A program made the position numbers and the translations under genes. A model generated the notes under the pieces. It worked only from the letters and a program-made list of their open reading frames with translations. It ran no database searches and was not told the DNA's origin. 52,517 bases of DNA from a bacterium (lineage in GTDB: Bacteria; UBA10199; DSSB01). Every line of letters begins with the position of its first letter. The stretch's first letter is position 1. The stretch spans positions 1 to 52,517 of the forward strand of contig DATEDP010000133.1 of the NCBI GenBank assembly GCA_035281585.1, in the 5' to 3' direction. Positions 18,600 to 29,569 of this stretch are shown piece by piece.

Positions 18600-20837
18600 A
18601 TGAGAGGCAACTATCTGTCCGGCGCTCTTGCCCTGGCCTTTTTCCTGCAATTTTTTTCACCGGGCGGAGCCGACGCCGCCCCTTTCCCATCGACGCCGGC
18701 GGCTTACCTTTCCAATTCACCCAGCTCGACCACCCAGCTGATTTTTATCGATCAGACCGCCGATCCCTATGCCTTCGACAATATCGGGGCCGGCGTTTCG
18801 CCCATCTATAATTCGATGGGCTTCAATCCGACGGATCAGTTTCTCTACGCCTTTGCCAACAGCACCAACGCCGTCTTTCGAATCCACAGCGATGGCAGCG
18901 TCGACGACCTCGGCCCAACCACCGGCTGGGGGCCGCCGGCTTTCAACGATTTCAATTCGGCGGCTGGAACCTTCACGGCCGCCGGCACCTTTCTAATCGG
19001 TTCCAGCACCCGGCTGGTCGAGATCGACGTCACGACGACGCCGGCAACCGTCCTCAGCTCGGTGACCCTGACCGGCGTTCCCTTTGGCTCCAATTTTTCG
19101 GACTGGGCGATCCACCCCCTGACCGGCGCACTCTACGGCGTGGCCGGGAACACCCTGAGGAACATCGATCCCGGCACCGGAGCGGTGACCGCGATCGGCG
19201 CCAACGGCTGCGACGGCTGTGGCAATCCCGGCGCGGCTTGGTTCGGGGCCGACGGCAGCCTCTTCGTCCAAGTCAACTCGACCGGCGATTTTTACCGCGG
19301 CGACGTGGCGACCGGCGCCTTCAGCTTGGTGGCCAACGGCCCGACTTCCAGCTCCCAGGACGCCGCTTCCAATCCCTTCGCGCCGGATTTGGAAAAGTCG
19401 GTCTCGCCGGCCACCGTCGAGGTTGGCAACGAAGTGACCTACACCTACACGATCTTGAACCCCGGCCCTTCGGTCGGCAGCGCCGACTTCAGCGATACCT
19501 TGCCGGCCGGGCTGGTCTACGTTGCCGGCAGCTTGGCCAATCCCTTCGGCGGCACGGTCAACAGCTATGCAGGCACCGACACTTTGACCATTGCCGGGCT
19601 CACGATTCCGGCGGGCTCCGGCTCCTCGATCACGGTCCAGGTTTTGGCCTCGACGACCGGAATCAAGGAGAATCAGGCCGAGCTCACTTTCACGACCTTG
19701 GGCGTGCCGACCAATATCCTTTCGGATGAGCCGGGAAACGCTTTGAAGCCCGATCCCACGACCTTGGACGTTGTTTTGATTCCGGTGCCGACGCCAACGC
19801 CGACTCCTACTCCTTCGCCGACACCGCCGCCTCCGACGCCCGAAGCCAACCTCGGCATCACCAAGGCGGTGCTGAGCGGCCAGCCGGTGACGGTGGGATC
19901 GACGGTCCAATATCAGGTAACGGTGAGCAATCTGGGGCCCGACGAAGCGACCGGAGTGCGTGTCACCGATCTCCAATCCGGCCCCTTCGCCGCCATCTCG
20001 AATATCGGGGGAGACTTGAGCGACGGCGATTGCGCGCCGCTGGCCGGGGATCAGAACGGCGTCGAGTGCGATTTGCCGAACATCCCCAACGGCGGCAGCG
20101 TGACTTTCACCTATGAAACCAGCCTTTCGGCCGAAGGCACTTGGAACGATCAAGTGGCGGTGGCCTCGATCGAGCAAGACCCGGTCTTGGAGAATCGCTT
20201 GGCCAATGCCTTCGTGATCAGCTCCGATCCGCCATCGGTCAGCGACCTTTCGATCGAGGTGACTCCGTCCTCGCCCAGCGTGCCGCCGGGCCAACCCATC
20301 GATTACACGATGACGATCGTCAACCACGGCCCCGACGATGCCCAGGACGTCGTGCTCACCGGGGTGATCCAGGGAGCGATCGGCGACATCTCGATGCCCC
20401 AATTGCCGCCGGGGGTGACCGGTGGCTGCGGCGTTTCCGGCAACACCTTCACCTGCAATATCGATTCGATTCCGGCCGGCTCCGGGCCGGTGGCGGTCAC
20501 GTTCTCGGTGACGCCGACGGCCCCGGGTCTCATCGACATTCAACTAACCGTCGGCGGCGGTACCGAGGATCCGAACCTCGGCAACAACGCCGTCATCAAC
20601 GAAGTGGTGGCCCAGCAGGCGCCGCCGACTCCGACGCCGACCCCGAATCCGACACCGCCGCCAACTCCCACTCCGACTCCGACCCCTTTCGGGGGGCTGA
20701 TCGAGGGCAGCGGAAATATTTGGTGCTCGATGAGCCCTGGCGAAGGGTCCGGCAGCCGCTGGAGCGTCTTGGGCCTGGGGTTGGGATTGCTGGGGATGCT
20801 GAGCTTGAGGCTTCGCGGTCGCAAAGTCTCATCCTGA
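18600..20837 (+). CDS. Secreted DUF11-repeat surface protein with C-terminal anchor
   Basis: 745 residues with GGAGG before the ATG. A signal peptide covers residues 1-27 (LALAFFLQFFSPGGADA). Residues 35-260 contain strand repeats like DUF6923 or beta-propeller modules (GFNPTDQFLYAFANSTNAVF). Three DUF11 domains follow at roughly 265-385, 425-535 and 545-665; each starts like VEVGNEVTYTYTILNPGPSV. They are separated by proline-threonine linkers (PTPTPTPTPSPTPPPPTPE, and a second near 680-700). The end is tripartite: a short CSM-containing motif, a hydrophobic helix (VLGLGLGLLGMLSLRL) and the basic tail RGRKVSS. This is like PEP-CTERM or MYXO-CTERM sorting tails but with no motif I can name. 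Probably exported and attached to the surface. Confidence 0.82.
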   Translation: MRGNYLSGALALAFFLQFFSPGGADAAPFPSTPAAYLSNSPSSTTQLIFIDQTADPYAFDNIGAGVSPIYNSMGFNPTDQFLYAFANSTNAVFRIHSDGSVDDLGPTTGWGPPAFNDFNSAAGTFTAAGTFLIGSSTRLVEIDVTTTPATVLSSVTLTGVPFGSNFSDWAIHPLTGALYGVAGNTLRNIDPGTGAVTAIGANGCDGCGNPGAAWFGADGSLFVQVNSTGDFYRGDVATGAFSLVANGPTSSSQDAASNPFAPDLEKSVSPATVEVGNEVTYTYTILNPGPSVGSADFSDTLPAGLVYVAGSLANPFGGTVNSYAGTDTLTIAGLTIPAGSGSSITVQVLASTTGIKENQAELTFTTLGVPTNILSDEPGNALKPDPTTLDVVLIPVPTPTPTPTPSPTPPPPTPEANLGITKAVLSGQPVTVGSTVQYQVTVSNLGPDEATGVRVTDLQSGPFAAISNIGGDLSDGDCAPLAGDQNGVECDLPNIPNGGSVTFTYETSLSAEGTWNDQVAVASIEQDPVLENRLANAFVISSDPPSVSDLSIEVTPSSPSVPPGQPIDYTMTIVNHGPDDAQDVVLTGVIQGAIGDISMPQLPPGVTGGCGVSGNTFTCNIDSIPAGSGPVAVTFSVTPTAPGLIDIQLTVGGGTEDPNLGNNAVINEVVAQQAPPTPTPTPNPTPPPTPTPTPTPFGGLIEGSGNIWCSMSPGEGSGSRWSVLGLGLGLLGMLSLRLRGRKVSS

Positions 20838-20858
20838 ACGGGGCCCCGGTCGTGACAT

Positions 20859-21275
20859 TTACGGAGTAAGGCCGCGATCCATCGCTAGATTGGCTAACTT
20901 GTCGGCCTCGGCGTTCTTTTCGCGGGGAATGTGCTCGACCTGGTAACGCTTGAAGCCGCCGAGCAAATCCATCACTTGGGCGTGAAGCTTTTGCAGAGTC
21001 GGCTCTTTCACTCGATATTCGCCGGCAATTTGCTTGACCACCAATTGCGAATCCATTCGCACCGCGACTTCCTCGGCCTGCTGGCGCTGGGCTTCCTTCA
21101 GGCCGAAGATCAGGGCGCTGTATTCGGCGACGTTGTTGGTCGTTTCTCCGAGGTATTTATAGATGCGGGCGACGGTCGCGCCGTCCTCGCTCTCGAGGTA
21201 AGCGCCGGCGCCGGCCGGGCCCGGATTGCCCCGGGAGCCGCCGTCGGCGTAGACGAAAAGCCGCTTGAAACTCAA
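20859..21275 (-). CDS. rnhA: Ribonuclease HI-type protein
   Basis: 138 residues. It cleaves the RNA strand of RNA-DNA hybrids. The catalytic acids are in VYADGGSRGNPGPAGAGAYL (Asp), NNVAEYSALIFGLKEA (Glu) and VRMDSQLVVKQIAGEYRVKE (Asp), followed by HIPREKNAEADKLANLAMD with the last acid. This compact form without the basic protrusion resembles the RNase HI branch seen in Bacillus YpdQ and archaea. The start is TTG, whose last two bases plus A form the stop codon of the preceding gene (TTGA), so translation is coupled. It ends 21 bp from the convergent DUF11 gene. Confidence 0.92.
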   Translation of the reverse strand: MSFKRLFVYADGGSRGNPGPAGAGAYLESEDGATVARIYKYLGETTNNVAEYSALIFGLKEAQRQQAEEVAVRMDSQLVVKQIAGEYRVKEPTLQKLHAQVMDLLGGFKRYQVEHIPREKNAEADKLANLAMDRGLTP

Positions 21276-21550
21276 TTGCCCAGGCCCTTGAGCAGGAGCT
21301 TGGCCTCGCGGGGGCTGAGCTGGGCCAGGAGCTTGCGGAAGGGCTCGGCCAGTTCCTTCCAGTCCCGAAAGTCGGGGACCTCGGCGGCTTCCGGCGCCTC
21401 GGCCTTGAGCTTGGCGGCGAGGCTCTTGAGCGCGGCGCCAAGAGCTTGGCGTGAAACGGTTCCCAAGCCTTTCAGCGAATCGAAGCTTTCGTGGTCGTTG
21501 AGGTAGAGCAGCAGTTCAGCCAAGGTGTCGGCGGGCAGGGGTCCGTACAT
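21272..21550 (-). CDS. Conserved small protein of unknown function
   Basis: 92 residues with GAGGAGA before the ATG. Almost entirely alpha-helical by composition: PLPADTLAELLLYLNDHESF, then VSRQALGAALKSLAAKLKAE, then a final helix LSPREAKLLLKGLGN. It has no cysteines and no signal peptide, so it should be cytoplasmic. I do not recognise a family. It lies between the zinc-ribbon coiled-coil gene (37 bp upstream) and rnhA, with which it shares a TTGA overlap. Such tight packing suggests a role in the same process, possibly nucleic-acid handling, but that is only context. Confidence 0.65.
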   Translation of the reverse strand: MYGPLPADTLAELLLYLNDHESFDSLKGLGTVSRQALGAALKSLAAKLKAEAPEAAEVPDFRDWKELAEPFRKLLAQLSPREAKLLLKGLGN

Positions 21551-21587
21551 GTCGATCTCCTCTCGATCTCTCGCGGTCCGGGCGAGA

Positions 21588-22289
21588 TTAAAACTCTAAG
21601 AACAATAAGCGATGGCAATTCGGGCAAGACTGAATTTCGAAGGTCTTCCGAATTTCGATATAGAGCTGCGGCGGCACGCTCATGAAGCATTCCTGACAGG
21701 TGCCTTCGACCAGCTTGGCGGCCGGCGGCTGGCGCTTGGCTTGGATGCGGATGTATTTATGACGAATATCCTCCGGCAGGGAGGAAAGTTGCTCGTTGAG
21801 TTGAGTCTCGAGACCGCCGAGCCGCTGCTTGAGCTCGTCGAGCTTGCCTTGGATCTGGCCCCGCTCCTGCTCGACGGCGGCCGCTAATTCCTGGCGGCGG
21901 CTTTCGAGCGGCGCGACCTCGGTCTTCAAGGCCTCGGCGTCGCCGAGGAGCTTGACGATCGCGGCCTCGCGATCCTTGATCGAGGTCTTGCCGGTGGAAA
22001 TTTCCTTGAGGACCGCCTGATATTCCTTGGTGGTCTTGATGCCGTGGAGCCGCTCTTCCTTGACCTTGAGCGTGGCGCCGTCGCCTTCGATGTCGGATTT
22101 GTGGCGCTTGACTTCGCCTTCGGCCTTTTCCAAGGCCGCTTTCTTTTGCTGGTATTGGGCGTCGAGAGCTTCGAGCTCGCCCTCGAGTTGACGGACCTTG
22201 GCGGGGAGCTCCTCCAGGTCGTCTTTGATGTTCTGAATCTCTTGAGCGATGCTGACGGTTTGAGCCAGTCGCTGCATGTGGTCTTTCAT
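21588..22289 (-). CDS. Coiled-coil protein with C4 zinc ribbon (DUF164/CT398 type)
   Basis: 233 residues from the ATG at 22289, chosen because AAAGGACTCC precedes it; an ATG at 22313 would add 8 residues. Residues 1-165 form a long coiled coil (VRQLEGELEALDAQYQQKKA, then LESRRQELAAAVEQERGQIQ). The C-terminus holds a zinc ribbon: CQECFMSVPP, then SCPNCHRLLF. This is the architecture of the CT398-like family, which is broadly conserved and often located beside RNase H and sigma-factor genes. The Chlamydia member binds the sigma-54 factor and flagellar proteins, by published work. Its exact role here is unknown. It follows the tRNA remnant and repeat copy B on the same strand. Confidence 0.85.
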   Translation of the reverse strand: MKDHMQRLAQTVSIAQEIQNIKDDLEELPAKVRQLEGELEALDAQYQQKKAALEKAEGEVKRHKSDIEGDGATLKVKEERLHGIKTTKEYQAVLKEISTGKTSIKDREAAIVKLLGDAEALKTEVAPLESRRQELAAAVEQERGQIQGKLDELKQRLGGLETQLNEQLSSLPEDIRHKYIRIQAKRQPPAAKLVEGTCQECFMSVPPQLYIEIRKTFEIQSCPNCHRLLFLEF

Positions 22290-22316
22290 GGAGTCCTTTA
22301 ATTCATTTTTCAAAAA

Positions 22317-22365
22317 TGGGCCGAGAAGGAGTCGAACCTTCGACCGCCCGGTTATGAGCCGGGAG
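22317..22365 (-). pseudogene. tRNA 3'-half remnant (CAU), duplicate of 22466-22514
   Basis: These 49 bases are identical to the 3' 49 bases of the intact CAU tRNA, from CTCCCGG of the anticodon stem to the discriminator base. The 5' half is absent and repeat copy B lies in its place. On the transcribed strand the order is intact tRNA, repeat B, then this remnant. The remnant is followed by TTTTTG, which may have been the original tRNA terminator. Confidence 0.95.
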
Positions 22366-22370
22366 GTTTA

Positions 22371-22458
22371 TTCGCAAGCTCGGAGCAAGTCCGAGCTTGC
22401 TAAAGCCCAGGGGGAGTTAACGCCTCCCCCTTCAACCCCCATCGTTCAAAGTAAATCC
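22371..22458 (+). repeat. Palindromic interspersed repeat, copy B
   Basis: The first hairpin is perfect: arms GCAAGCTCGGA and TCCGAGCTTGC around GCAAG. It is followed by TAAAGCCCAGGGGGAG and the second hairpin arm CTCCCCCTTCAACCCCC. The copy is flanked on both sides by the same 49-base tRNA 3' end (22317-22365 and 22466-22514). Confidence 0.88.
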
Positions 22459-22465
22459 TAATAAG

Positions 22466-22539
22466 TGGGCCGAGAAGGAGTCGAACCTTCGACCGCCCGG
22501 TTATGAGCCGGGAGCTCTAACCAACTGAGCTATCGGCCC
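22466..22539 (-). tRNA. tRNA with CAU anticodon (Met, or Ile2)
   Basis: 74 bases forming a complete cloverleaf: acceptor GGGCCGA with TCGGCCC, D-arm GCTCAGTTGGTTAGAGC, anticodon stem CCCGG/CCGGG around loop CTCATAA, and TψC arm GAAGGTTCGACTCCTTC. The discriminator is A and no CCA is encoded. It is not the initiator, because the first pair G-C is matched and no three consecutive G-C pairs flank the loop in the initiator pattern. Elongator Met and lysidine-modified Ile2 cannot be separated with certainty; the GGGCC acceptor is reminiscent of tRNA-Ile. It lies 29 bp downstream of rpoD. Confidence 0.93.
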
Positions 22540-22568
22540 TAAAACCGATGGCGCAGCTATAACAAAGA

Positions 22569-24417
<1,849 letters not shown>

Positions 24418-24437
<20 letters not shown>

Positions 24438-26208
24438 AGCTCCTCGCTTTATCCTTCAAAACCTGAGACAGGGCCTGCACTTTCTCATGCAGTAGATGGA
24501 TCTCCGGACCCTGGCTTCGCAAGGCCTGCAGCTCGGCTTTTAAGCGCCGTTCTTTGAAGCGAAGCAGGGCCTGGTCCAGGCTCCGCCGCGCCGTCGCCGC
24601 GTCGTCCATCCCGTCGGGCCGCATGGCCAATTCCGTCAAAATCGTCAGCAAACCCGGTGGGGCGACTTCGAGGAATCTGCCAGTTTTTCCATAAGGTTCG
24701 CTCTTTGCCAACTCCCAAAAAGCCCGGGCTGTTTCGGCCAGACTTTCCTCGGAGAAGTCCCGGGGCTCGATGGCCTGGAGGATGTCTTCCCGAAGTACCG
24801 GGAATTTCAGCCAGATTTCGAGCAGAGCCTCCTCCTCGGGCAGGCCGCTGAAGGCCCTGGCCGGCGACGGCGACGGCTTGACCGGCCCCGAACGGCGTAA
24901 AGCCGGCCGGGCCGCCGGGGCATGGAGCCATTCCTCGGGCATGTCGAAACACTCCGCCAAACGGCGTCGATAGAGATTTTGAACGATGGAATCGGGAATC
25001 TTTTCTATCAAAGCCATCAGCCGGCGAGCCGCCCGGCCCTTTTGTTCCAAGGCCGCGGGCCCTCGCCCCACCGAAGCTGCCCACTTATCGATGAGTTCTT
25101 CCAAAAGGTTTCTCCGCTCGGCGAGCTTTTTTTCGAAGGCCAAACGGCCGTAACGACGCAGGTAGGAATCGGGGTCTTCGCCGCCCTCCAGCCGGACGAT
25201 TTGGGGGATCACCCCCTGGGCCAAGAGCACGTCCAAGGCCCGGAGGCTGGCTTCCTCGCCGGCCTGGTCGCCGTCGAAAAGCAGAACGATTTCAGCGCCC
25301 AGGCGCTGGAGCGACTTGGCGTGATGGGGCGTGAGGGCCGTTCCCAGGGGGGCAATGGCCTGGGCAAAGCCGTGAACATGGAGAGTGATGACGTCGAGGT
25401 AGCCCTCGACCAGCAGGATTTGGTTCTTCCGCTTGAGCTCGTTTTTGGCCAGATGAAAGCCGTAGAAGAGCTCGCCCTTCTTGAAAAACTCCGACTCCGG
25501 CGAGTTGAGGTACTTGGGCCCCTCGTCCTTTTCGTGGAAGAGCCGGCCGCCCAGGCCCACCGCTTTCTTGTCGTGGCGGAAGATCGGGAAGATCAGGCGG
25601 CCGCGGAAAAACTCGCGGCGACCGCGATAGAGCGAGTATTTCTCCAGGATCTCGCGGGGCAGGCCCTTGGCCTCGAGCCGGCCGGCCAGGCCCGACTCCT
25701 GGGTCGGGCAATAGCCGATGTGGAAGGCCTCGACCGCCGATTCCGGGATCTGGCGCTTGGCCAAATAGGCCCAAGCCTCGTGGTTCTTGGGCAGGTTCTT
25801 CAAATAGCAGTGGTAGTACCAGGCGGCCTGGCGCAGGACCTCGAGGCCGGTTTCGCGGCGCTGCTTGGCCGCCGGATCGGCCGGGCCGCTGGAGGCCACC
25901 GCCACGCCGGCCCGCTCGGCCAGCCGCTCGACGGCCTCGGGGAAGCTCAAGCTTTCGAGCTTCATCAGGAAATGGAAGACGTTGCCGCCGGTGGCGCAGC
26001 CGAAACAGTGGAAGGTGTCGCGCTCGGGGCTGACGATGAAAGAGGGCGATTTCTCTTGGTGAAAGGGGCAGAGGCCTTTGTAGTTTTTGCCGGCCTTCTT
26101 TAGTTGGACCTGCTCGCCGATGAATTCGACGATCGAAATTCGTTCTCGGATCTCAGAGAGTTGTTCTTCCGAAAACAAGGGCCACACCTCGGTTGTTTTG
26201 TTTTTCAC
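24418..26208 (-). CDS. dnaG: DNA primase
   Basis: 596 residues from a GTG start. It makes RNA primers for DNA replication. The N-terminal CHC2 zinc finger is CPFH...CFGC (residues about 47-75). The RNA-polymerase core follows, with the TOPRIM segment [20 protein letters not shown] and the metal-binding acids in [20 protein letters not shown]. The C-terminal helical domain that binds DnaB helicase is present ([20 protein letters not shown] and onward). It sits between yqeY and rpoD and overlaps rpoD. Upstream, where rpsU-yqeY would normally run straight into dnaG, there is repeat copy C plus a duplicated yqeY tail, so 153 bp separate the two genes. Confidence 0.97.
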
Positions 26209-26227
26209 CAGGTCCGATGGTGAATTC

Positions 26228-26272
26228 TCATCCCAACAAAGCTTTTACTTTTTCGCTCAGCGCCTTGCCGAT
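26228..26272 (-). pseudogene. Duplicate of the yqeY 3' end (remnant)
   Basis: On the minus strand these bases encode IGKALSEKVKALLG and a TGA stop, against DGKALSEKVKNLLAG and TAG at the true end of yqeY. The first 17 bases (GGCAAGGCGCTGAGCGA) are identical, and the remainder is diverged but alignable. It lies on the far side of repeat copy C from the intact gene, the same arrangement as at the CAU tRNA. It has no start codon and is not expected to be expressed. Confidence 0.85.
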
Positions 26273-26274
26273 GA

Positions 26275-26358
26275 TTCGCCAGCCCGGAGCAAGTCCGGAC
26301 TGGCTAAAGCCCAGGGGGAGTTACCTCCTCCCCCTTCAACCCCCACCGGTCAGGGTTA
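26275..26358 (+). repeat. Palindromic interspersed repeat, copy C
   Basis: Hairpin arms GCCAGCCCGGA and TCCGGACTGGC (one mismatch, at the same position as in copy A) enclose GCAAG. TAAAGCCCAGGGGGAG, a short loop and CTCCCCCTTCAACCCCC follow, with ACCGGT beyond. It separates the intact yqeY end from its duplicated tail. Confidence 0.87.
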
Positions 26359-26361
26359 GCG

Positions 26362-26808
26362 CTATCCAGCTAGTAAATTCTTCACCTTCTCGCTCAGCGC
26401 CTTGCCATCGGTGCGCCCCGTCGTCTTGGGCATGAGCGCTTTCATCACCTTGCCCATGTCCTTGGCGCCCTGGGCGCCGGTTTCGGCGATGGCCTCGCGG
26501 ACGAGCTTTTCGAGCTCCTCCGCCGAGAGCTGCTGCGGCAAAAATTCTTCGATCACCTTGAGCTCGGCCAATTCCTTGTCGACCAGATCCTGGCGGCCGC
26601 CGCTCTTGAAGGCTTCGATCGATTCCCGGCGCTGCTTGGCCAGGGTCGAGAGGGCTTGGATCACCTCGTCGTCGCTCAAATCGCGGCGGGCGTCGATGGC
26701 CTTGTTCTTCAGGACCGACTTGATGTTGCGGAGGAACATCAGGCGGTCCTGCTCCCGGGCCTTCATCGCTTCCTTCAACTGATTTTCAATGTCCTGATAG
26801 AGCGGCAT
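26362..26808 (-). CDS. yqeY: GatB/YqeY domain protein
   Basis: 148 residues, full family length. The fold resembles the C-terminal tRNA-binding helical domain of the GatB amidotransferase subunit. Typical sequence is LKEAMKAREQDRLMFLRNIK, then KQRRESIEAFKSGGRQDLVD, with a C-terminal helical part (AIAETGAQGAKDMGKVMKAL). A precise function has not been established. It is commonly found between rpsU and dnaG, as here. Its last 15 codons are duplicated 90 bp downstream beyond repeat copy C. The rpsU gene lies 66 bp upstream on the same strand. Confidence 0.92.
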   Translation of the reverse strand: MPLYQDIENQLKEAMKAREQDRLMFLRNIKSVLKNKAIDARRDLSDDEVIQALSTLAKQRRESIEAFKSGGRQDLVDKELAELKVIEEFLPQQLSAEELEKLVREAIAETGAQGAKDMGKVMKALMPKTTGRTDGKALSEKVKNLLAG

Positions 26809-26874
26809 GGTGATGATGAAATACGCGACGCCCGGATCGCTCCGGGGTCACGATGCTGGCAAAATTTTCGTACT

Positions 26875-27066
26875 TTAATCGCGGTACTGCTTCTTGACGG
26901 CCCGTTTGCGGGCGGCGACGGCCTTGCGTTTCTTCTTGATGCTGGGCTTCTCGTAGTGTTCGCGCTTGCGGACTTCGGAAAGAATTCCCGCCTTCTCGCA
27001 CTGCTTCTTGAAGCGCCGCATGGCAGCTTCGAAAGATTCCCCTTCACGAATTTGAATGCCGGGCAT
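26875..27066 (-). CDS. rpsU: 30S ribosomal protein S21
   Basis: 63 residues, very basic, matching bS21: [20 protein letters not shown], then [20 protein letters not shown]. It binds the 30S platform and helps translation initiation. CGAGGT lies before the ATG. It heads the macromolecular-synthesis operon rpsU-yqeY-dnaG-rpoD. The lysine/arginine-rich tail is of usual length. Confidence 0.97.
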   Translation of the reverse strand: MPGIQIREGESFEAAMRRFKKQCEKAGILSEVRKREHYEKPSIKKKRKAVAARKRAVKKQYRD

Positions 27067-27191
27067 GAAGACCTCGAATTTCCTTTTAGATTCAGACCTT
27101 TATAGCTCATTTCCCCCGGGGCTGGCAAGCCGGAGAAAGCGGCCAAGAGGCGGAGGGTATATGGGGGGTGGAGACCTAAGTCAAGCCCTCA

Positions 27192-27539
27192 TTAGCCGAC
27201 CAGGGAACCGCCCATTTGGCGGCCTCCCAGCAGGTGTAGGTGGACGTGGAAGACGGTCTGGCCGCCCTCGGGATTGACGTTCATGGCCAGGCGGTAGCCC
27301 CGTTCCTGAATGCCCTTTTCGGCGGCCAGGTGGCGGGCCGCCCGGTGCATTTCCTCGACCACCTGGAGCTCGCCCTCGGGGATCTCATTCAGGTTGGAAT
27401 AGTGGGCCTTGGGAATGATCAGGAGGTGGATCGGAGCCTGGGGATGGAGGTCGGCGAAGGCCAGGACCCTTTCATTTTCGAAGAGGGGGGTGACCGGGAT
27501 CTCTTTCTTGGCGATCTTGCAGAAGATGCAGGAATCCAT
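27192..27539 (-). CDS. HIT family hydrolase (HINT-like)
   Basis: 115 residues. Family members hydrolyse nucleoside phosphoramidates or related adenylated compounds. The N-terminus CIFCKIAKKEIP carries the zinc-like CxxC of HINT proteins. The catalytic HIT motif is HVHLHLLGGRQMGGSLVG near the C-terminus, with HLLIIPKAH in the middle. All expected histidines are there. The ribosome binding region (GGAGGAAAGAAGG) is provided in part by the end of inverted-repeat copy 2, which lies between this gene and hisI. Physiological substrate is not known. Confidence 0.93.
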   Translation of the reverse strand: MDSCIFCKIAKKEIPVTPLFENERVLAFADLHPQAPIHLLIIPKAHYSNLNEIPEGELQVVEEMHRAARHLAAEKGIQERGYRLAMNVNPEGGQTVFHVHLHLLGGRQMGGSLVG

Positions 27540-27552
27540 CTGGCGCCTTCTT

Positions 27553-27680
27553 TCCTCCCCCTTTGAAAAAGGGGGATCGAGGGAGATTTGAAGCGGTGGA
27601 TTGAAATGCAGCAGCCGATGCTTCGCTTGTGCGGCGGCTTTTAAATCCCCCCTGGCCCCCCTTTTTCAAAGGGGGGAATT
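27553..27680. repeat. Long terminal inverted repeat element, copy 2 (MITE-like)
   Basis: About 128 bp. The left end reads CCCCCTTTGAAAAAGGGGG then ATCGAGGGAGATTT. The right end reads AAATCCCCCC then CCCCCCTTTTTCAAAGGGGG. The ends pair with each other and match those of copy 1 at 17119; the centres differ. The right end reaches the hisI stop codon (TAA at 27681-27679). The element has no coding potential. Confidence 0.85.
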
Positions 27681-28068
27681 ACTTCTTATACACCTTTTCT
27701 TCCTCGAACAATTTCTCACCGACTTCCTTCACCTGGTCGCCCTCGATCTTGTTGAAGAAGCAGCTGCGATAGCCGGTGTGGCAAGCGGCGACGTTCTGCT
27801 TGATCTTGATCAGCAGGGCGTCCTTGTCGCAGTCGAAGTAGATCTCTTTCACCTCCTGGGTGTGGCCGCTGGACTCGCCCTTGACCCAGAGCTTCTGGCG
27901 GGAGCGCGACCAGTAAGTCGCGAGCTTGGTTTCGAGGGTGGCCTTGAGCGATTCCCGGTTCATGAAGGCGAACATGAGGATTTCGCCGTTCTCGTGATCT
28001 TGGAGGATGGTCGCAATCAGGCCCTTGTCGTCGAATTTGAGTTGGTCGATGATTTTGTCGTAGTTCAT
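27679..28068 (-). CDS. hisI: Phosphoribosyl-AMP cyclohydrolase
   Basis: 129 residues. It opens the adenine ring of phosphoribosyl-AMP in the third step of histidine synthesis. The substrate loop is LATYWSRSRQKLWVKGESSG. The metal sites are the DCDKDALL segment and the zinc cysteines in ACHTGYRSCFF. There is no HisE domain, so the pyrophosphohydrolase must be encoded elsewhere. It is 15 bp downstream of hisF, and its stop codon coincides with the edge of inverted-repeat copy 2. The tail KVYKK seems slightly extended. Confidence 0.96.
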   Translation of the reverse strand: MNYDKIIDQLKFDDKGLIATILQDHENGEILMFAFMNRESLKATLETKLATYWSRSRQKLWVKGESSGHTQEVKEIYFDCDKDALLIKIKQNVAACHTGYRSCFFNKIEGDQVKEVGEKLFEEEKVYKK

Positions 28069-28083
28069 GGCTTCACTTCCTGT

Positions 28084-28839
<756 letters not shown>

Positions 28840-28840
28840 A

Positions 28841-29569
28841 TCAGCTCTTCGCGATGTTGATCGCGTCTTTCAACGAGAATTTGTTCTCGTAAATCGCCTT
28901 GCCGGTGATCACACCGAGCAGCTTACAATCCTCCAGCTCGACCAAAGAACGGATGTCCTCGAGCGAGGAAATGCCGCCGGAGGCGATGACCGGCAGCTCG
29001 GTGACTTTCAGCACCTCTTTCAAGGCTTCGAGGTTGGGGCCGGTCAGCATCCCGTCGCGAGCGATGTCGGTGAAGATCAGCGAGTGGACGCCCTCGAGCG
29101 GCGCGCTTTTAAGGTAATCGGCGACGCTCAAGCCGGTCGTCTCGGTCCAGCCCTGGACCGCGATCTTGCCGGCCTTGGTGTCGAGGCCTAGAGCGAGTCG
29201 CTTGGGATGAGCCTCACCCAACTCCTTTAAGAATCCCGGATCTTGGACCGCCTTGGTGCCGACCACGACTCGCGAGACGTTCTCGGCGAAGTAGGCGTCG
29301 GCGGCCTCGACCGTCCGGATCCCGCCGCCGACTTGCAGATGGAGCGGACCGGCTTCGCGGGCCATCCGAGCGATCAATTCCAAGTGGACCGGCCTTCCGG
29401 CCTTGGCGGCGTCGAGGTCGACGACGTGGATCCATTCCGCGCCCTCGTCCTTGAATTGACGGACCAGCGAGAGCGGATCGTCGGAATAAGCCGTGACTTG
29501 GTCATAGTCGCCTTGGCGCAGCCGCACGGCCTTGCCGTCTTTCAAATCGATGGCCGGGAAAACGATCAT
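28841..29569 (-). CDS. hisA: ProFAR isomerase (HisA)
   Basis: 242 residues from the ATG at 29569. The frame is open far upstream, but [20 protein letters not shown] is the exact family start. The general acid Asp is in PAIDLKDG and the second is in [14 protein letters not shown]. Phosphate loops [14 protein letters not shown] and [14 protein letters not shown] are present. It isomerises ProFAR to PRFAR, the substrate of HisHF. The ATG overlaps the hisH stop as ATGA, so the two are translationally coupled. Confidence 0.97.
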   Translation of the reverse strand: MIVFPAIDLKDGKAVRLRQGDYDQVTAYSDDPLSLVRQFKDEGAEWIHVVDLDAAKAGRPVHLELIARMAREAGPLHLQVGGGIRTVEAADAYFAENVSRVVVGTKAVQDPGFLKELGEAHPKRLALGLDTKAGKIAVQGWTETTGLSVADYLKSAPLEGVHSLIFTDIARDGMLTGPNLEALKEVLKVTELPVIASGGISSLEDIRSLVELEDCKLLGVITGKAIYENKFSLKDAINIAKS

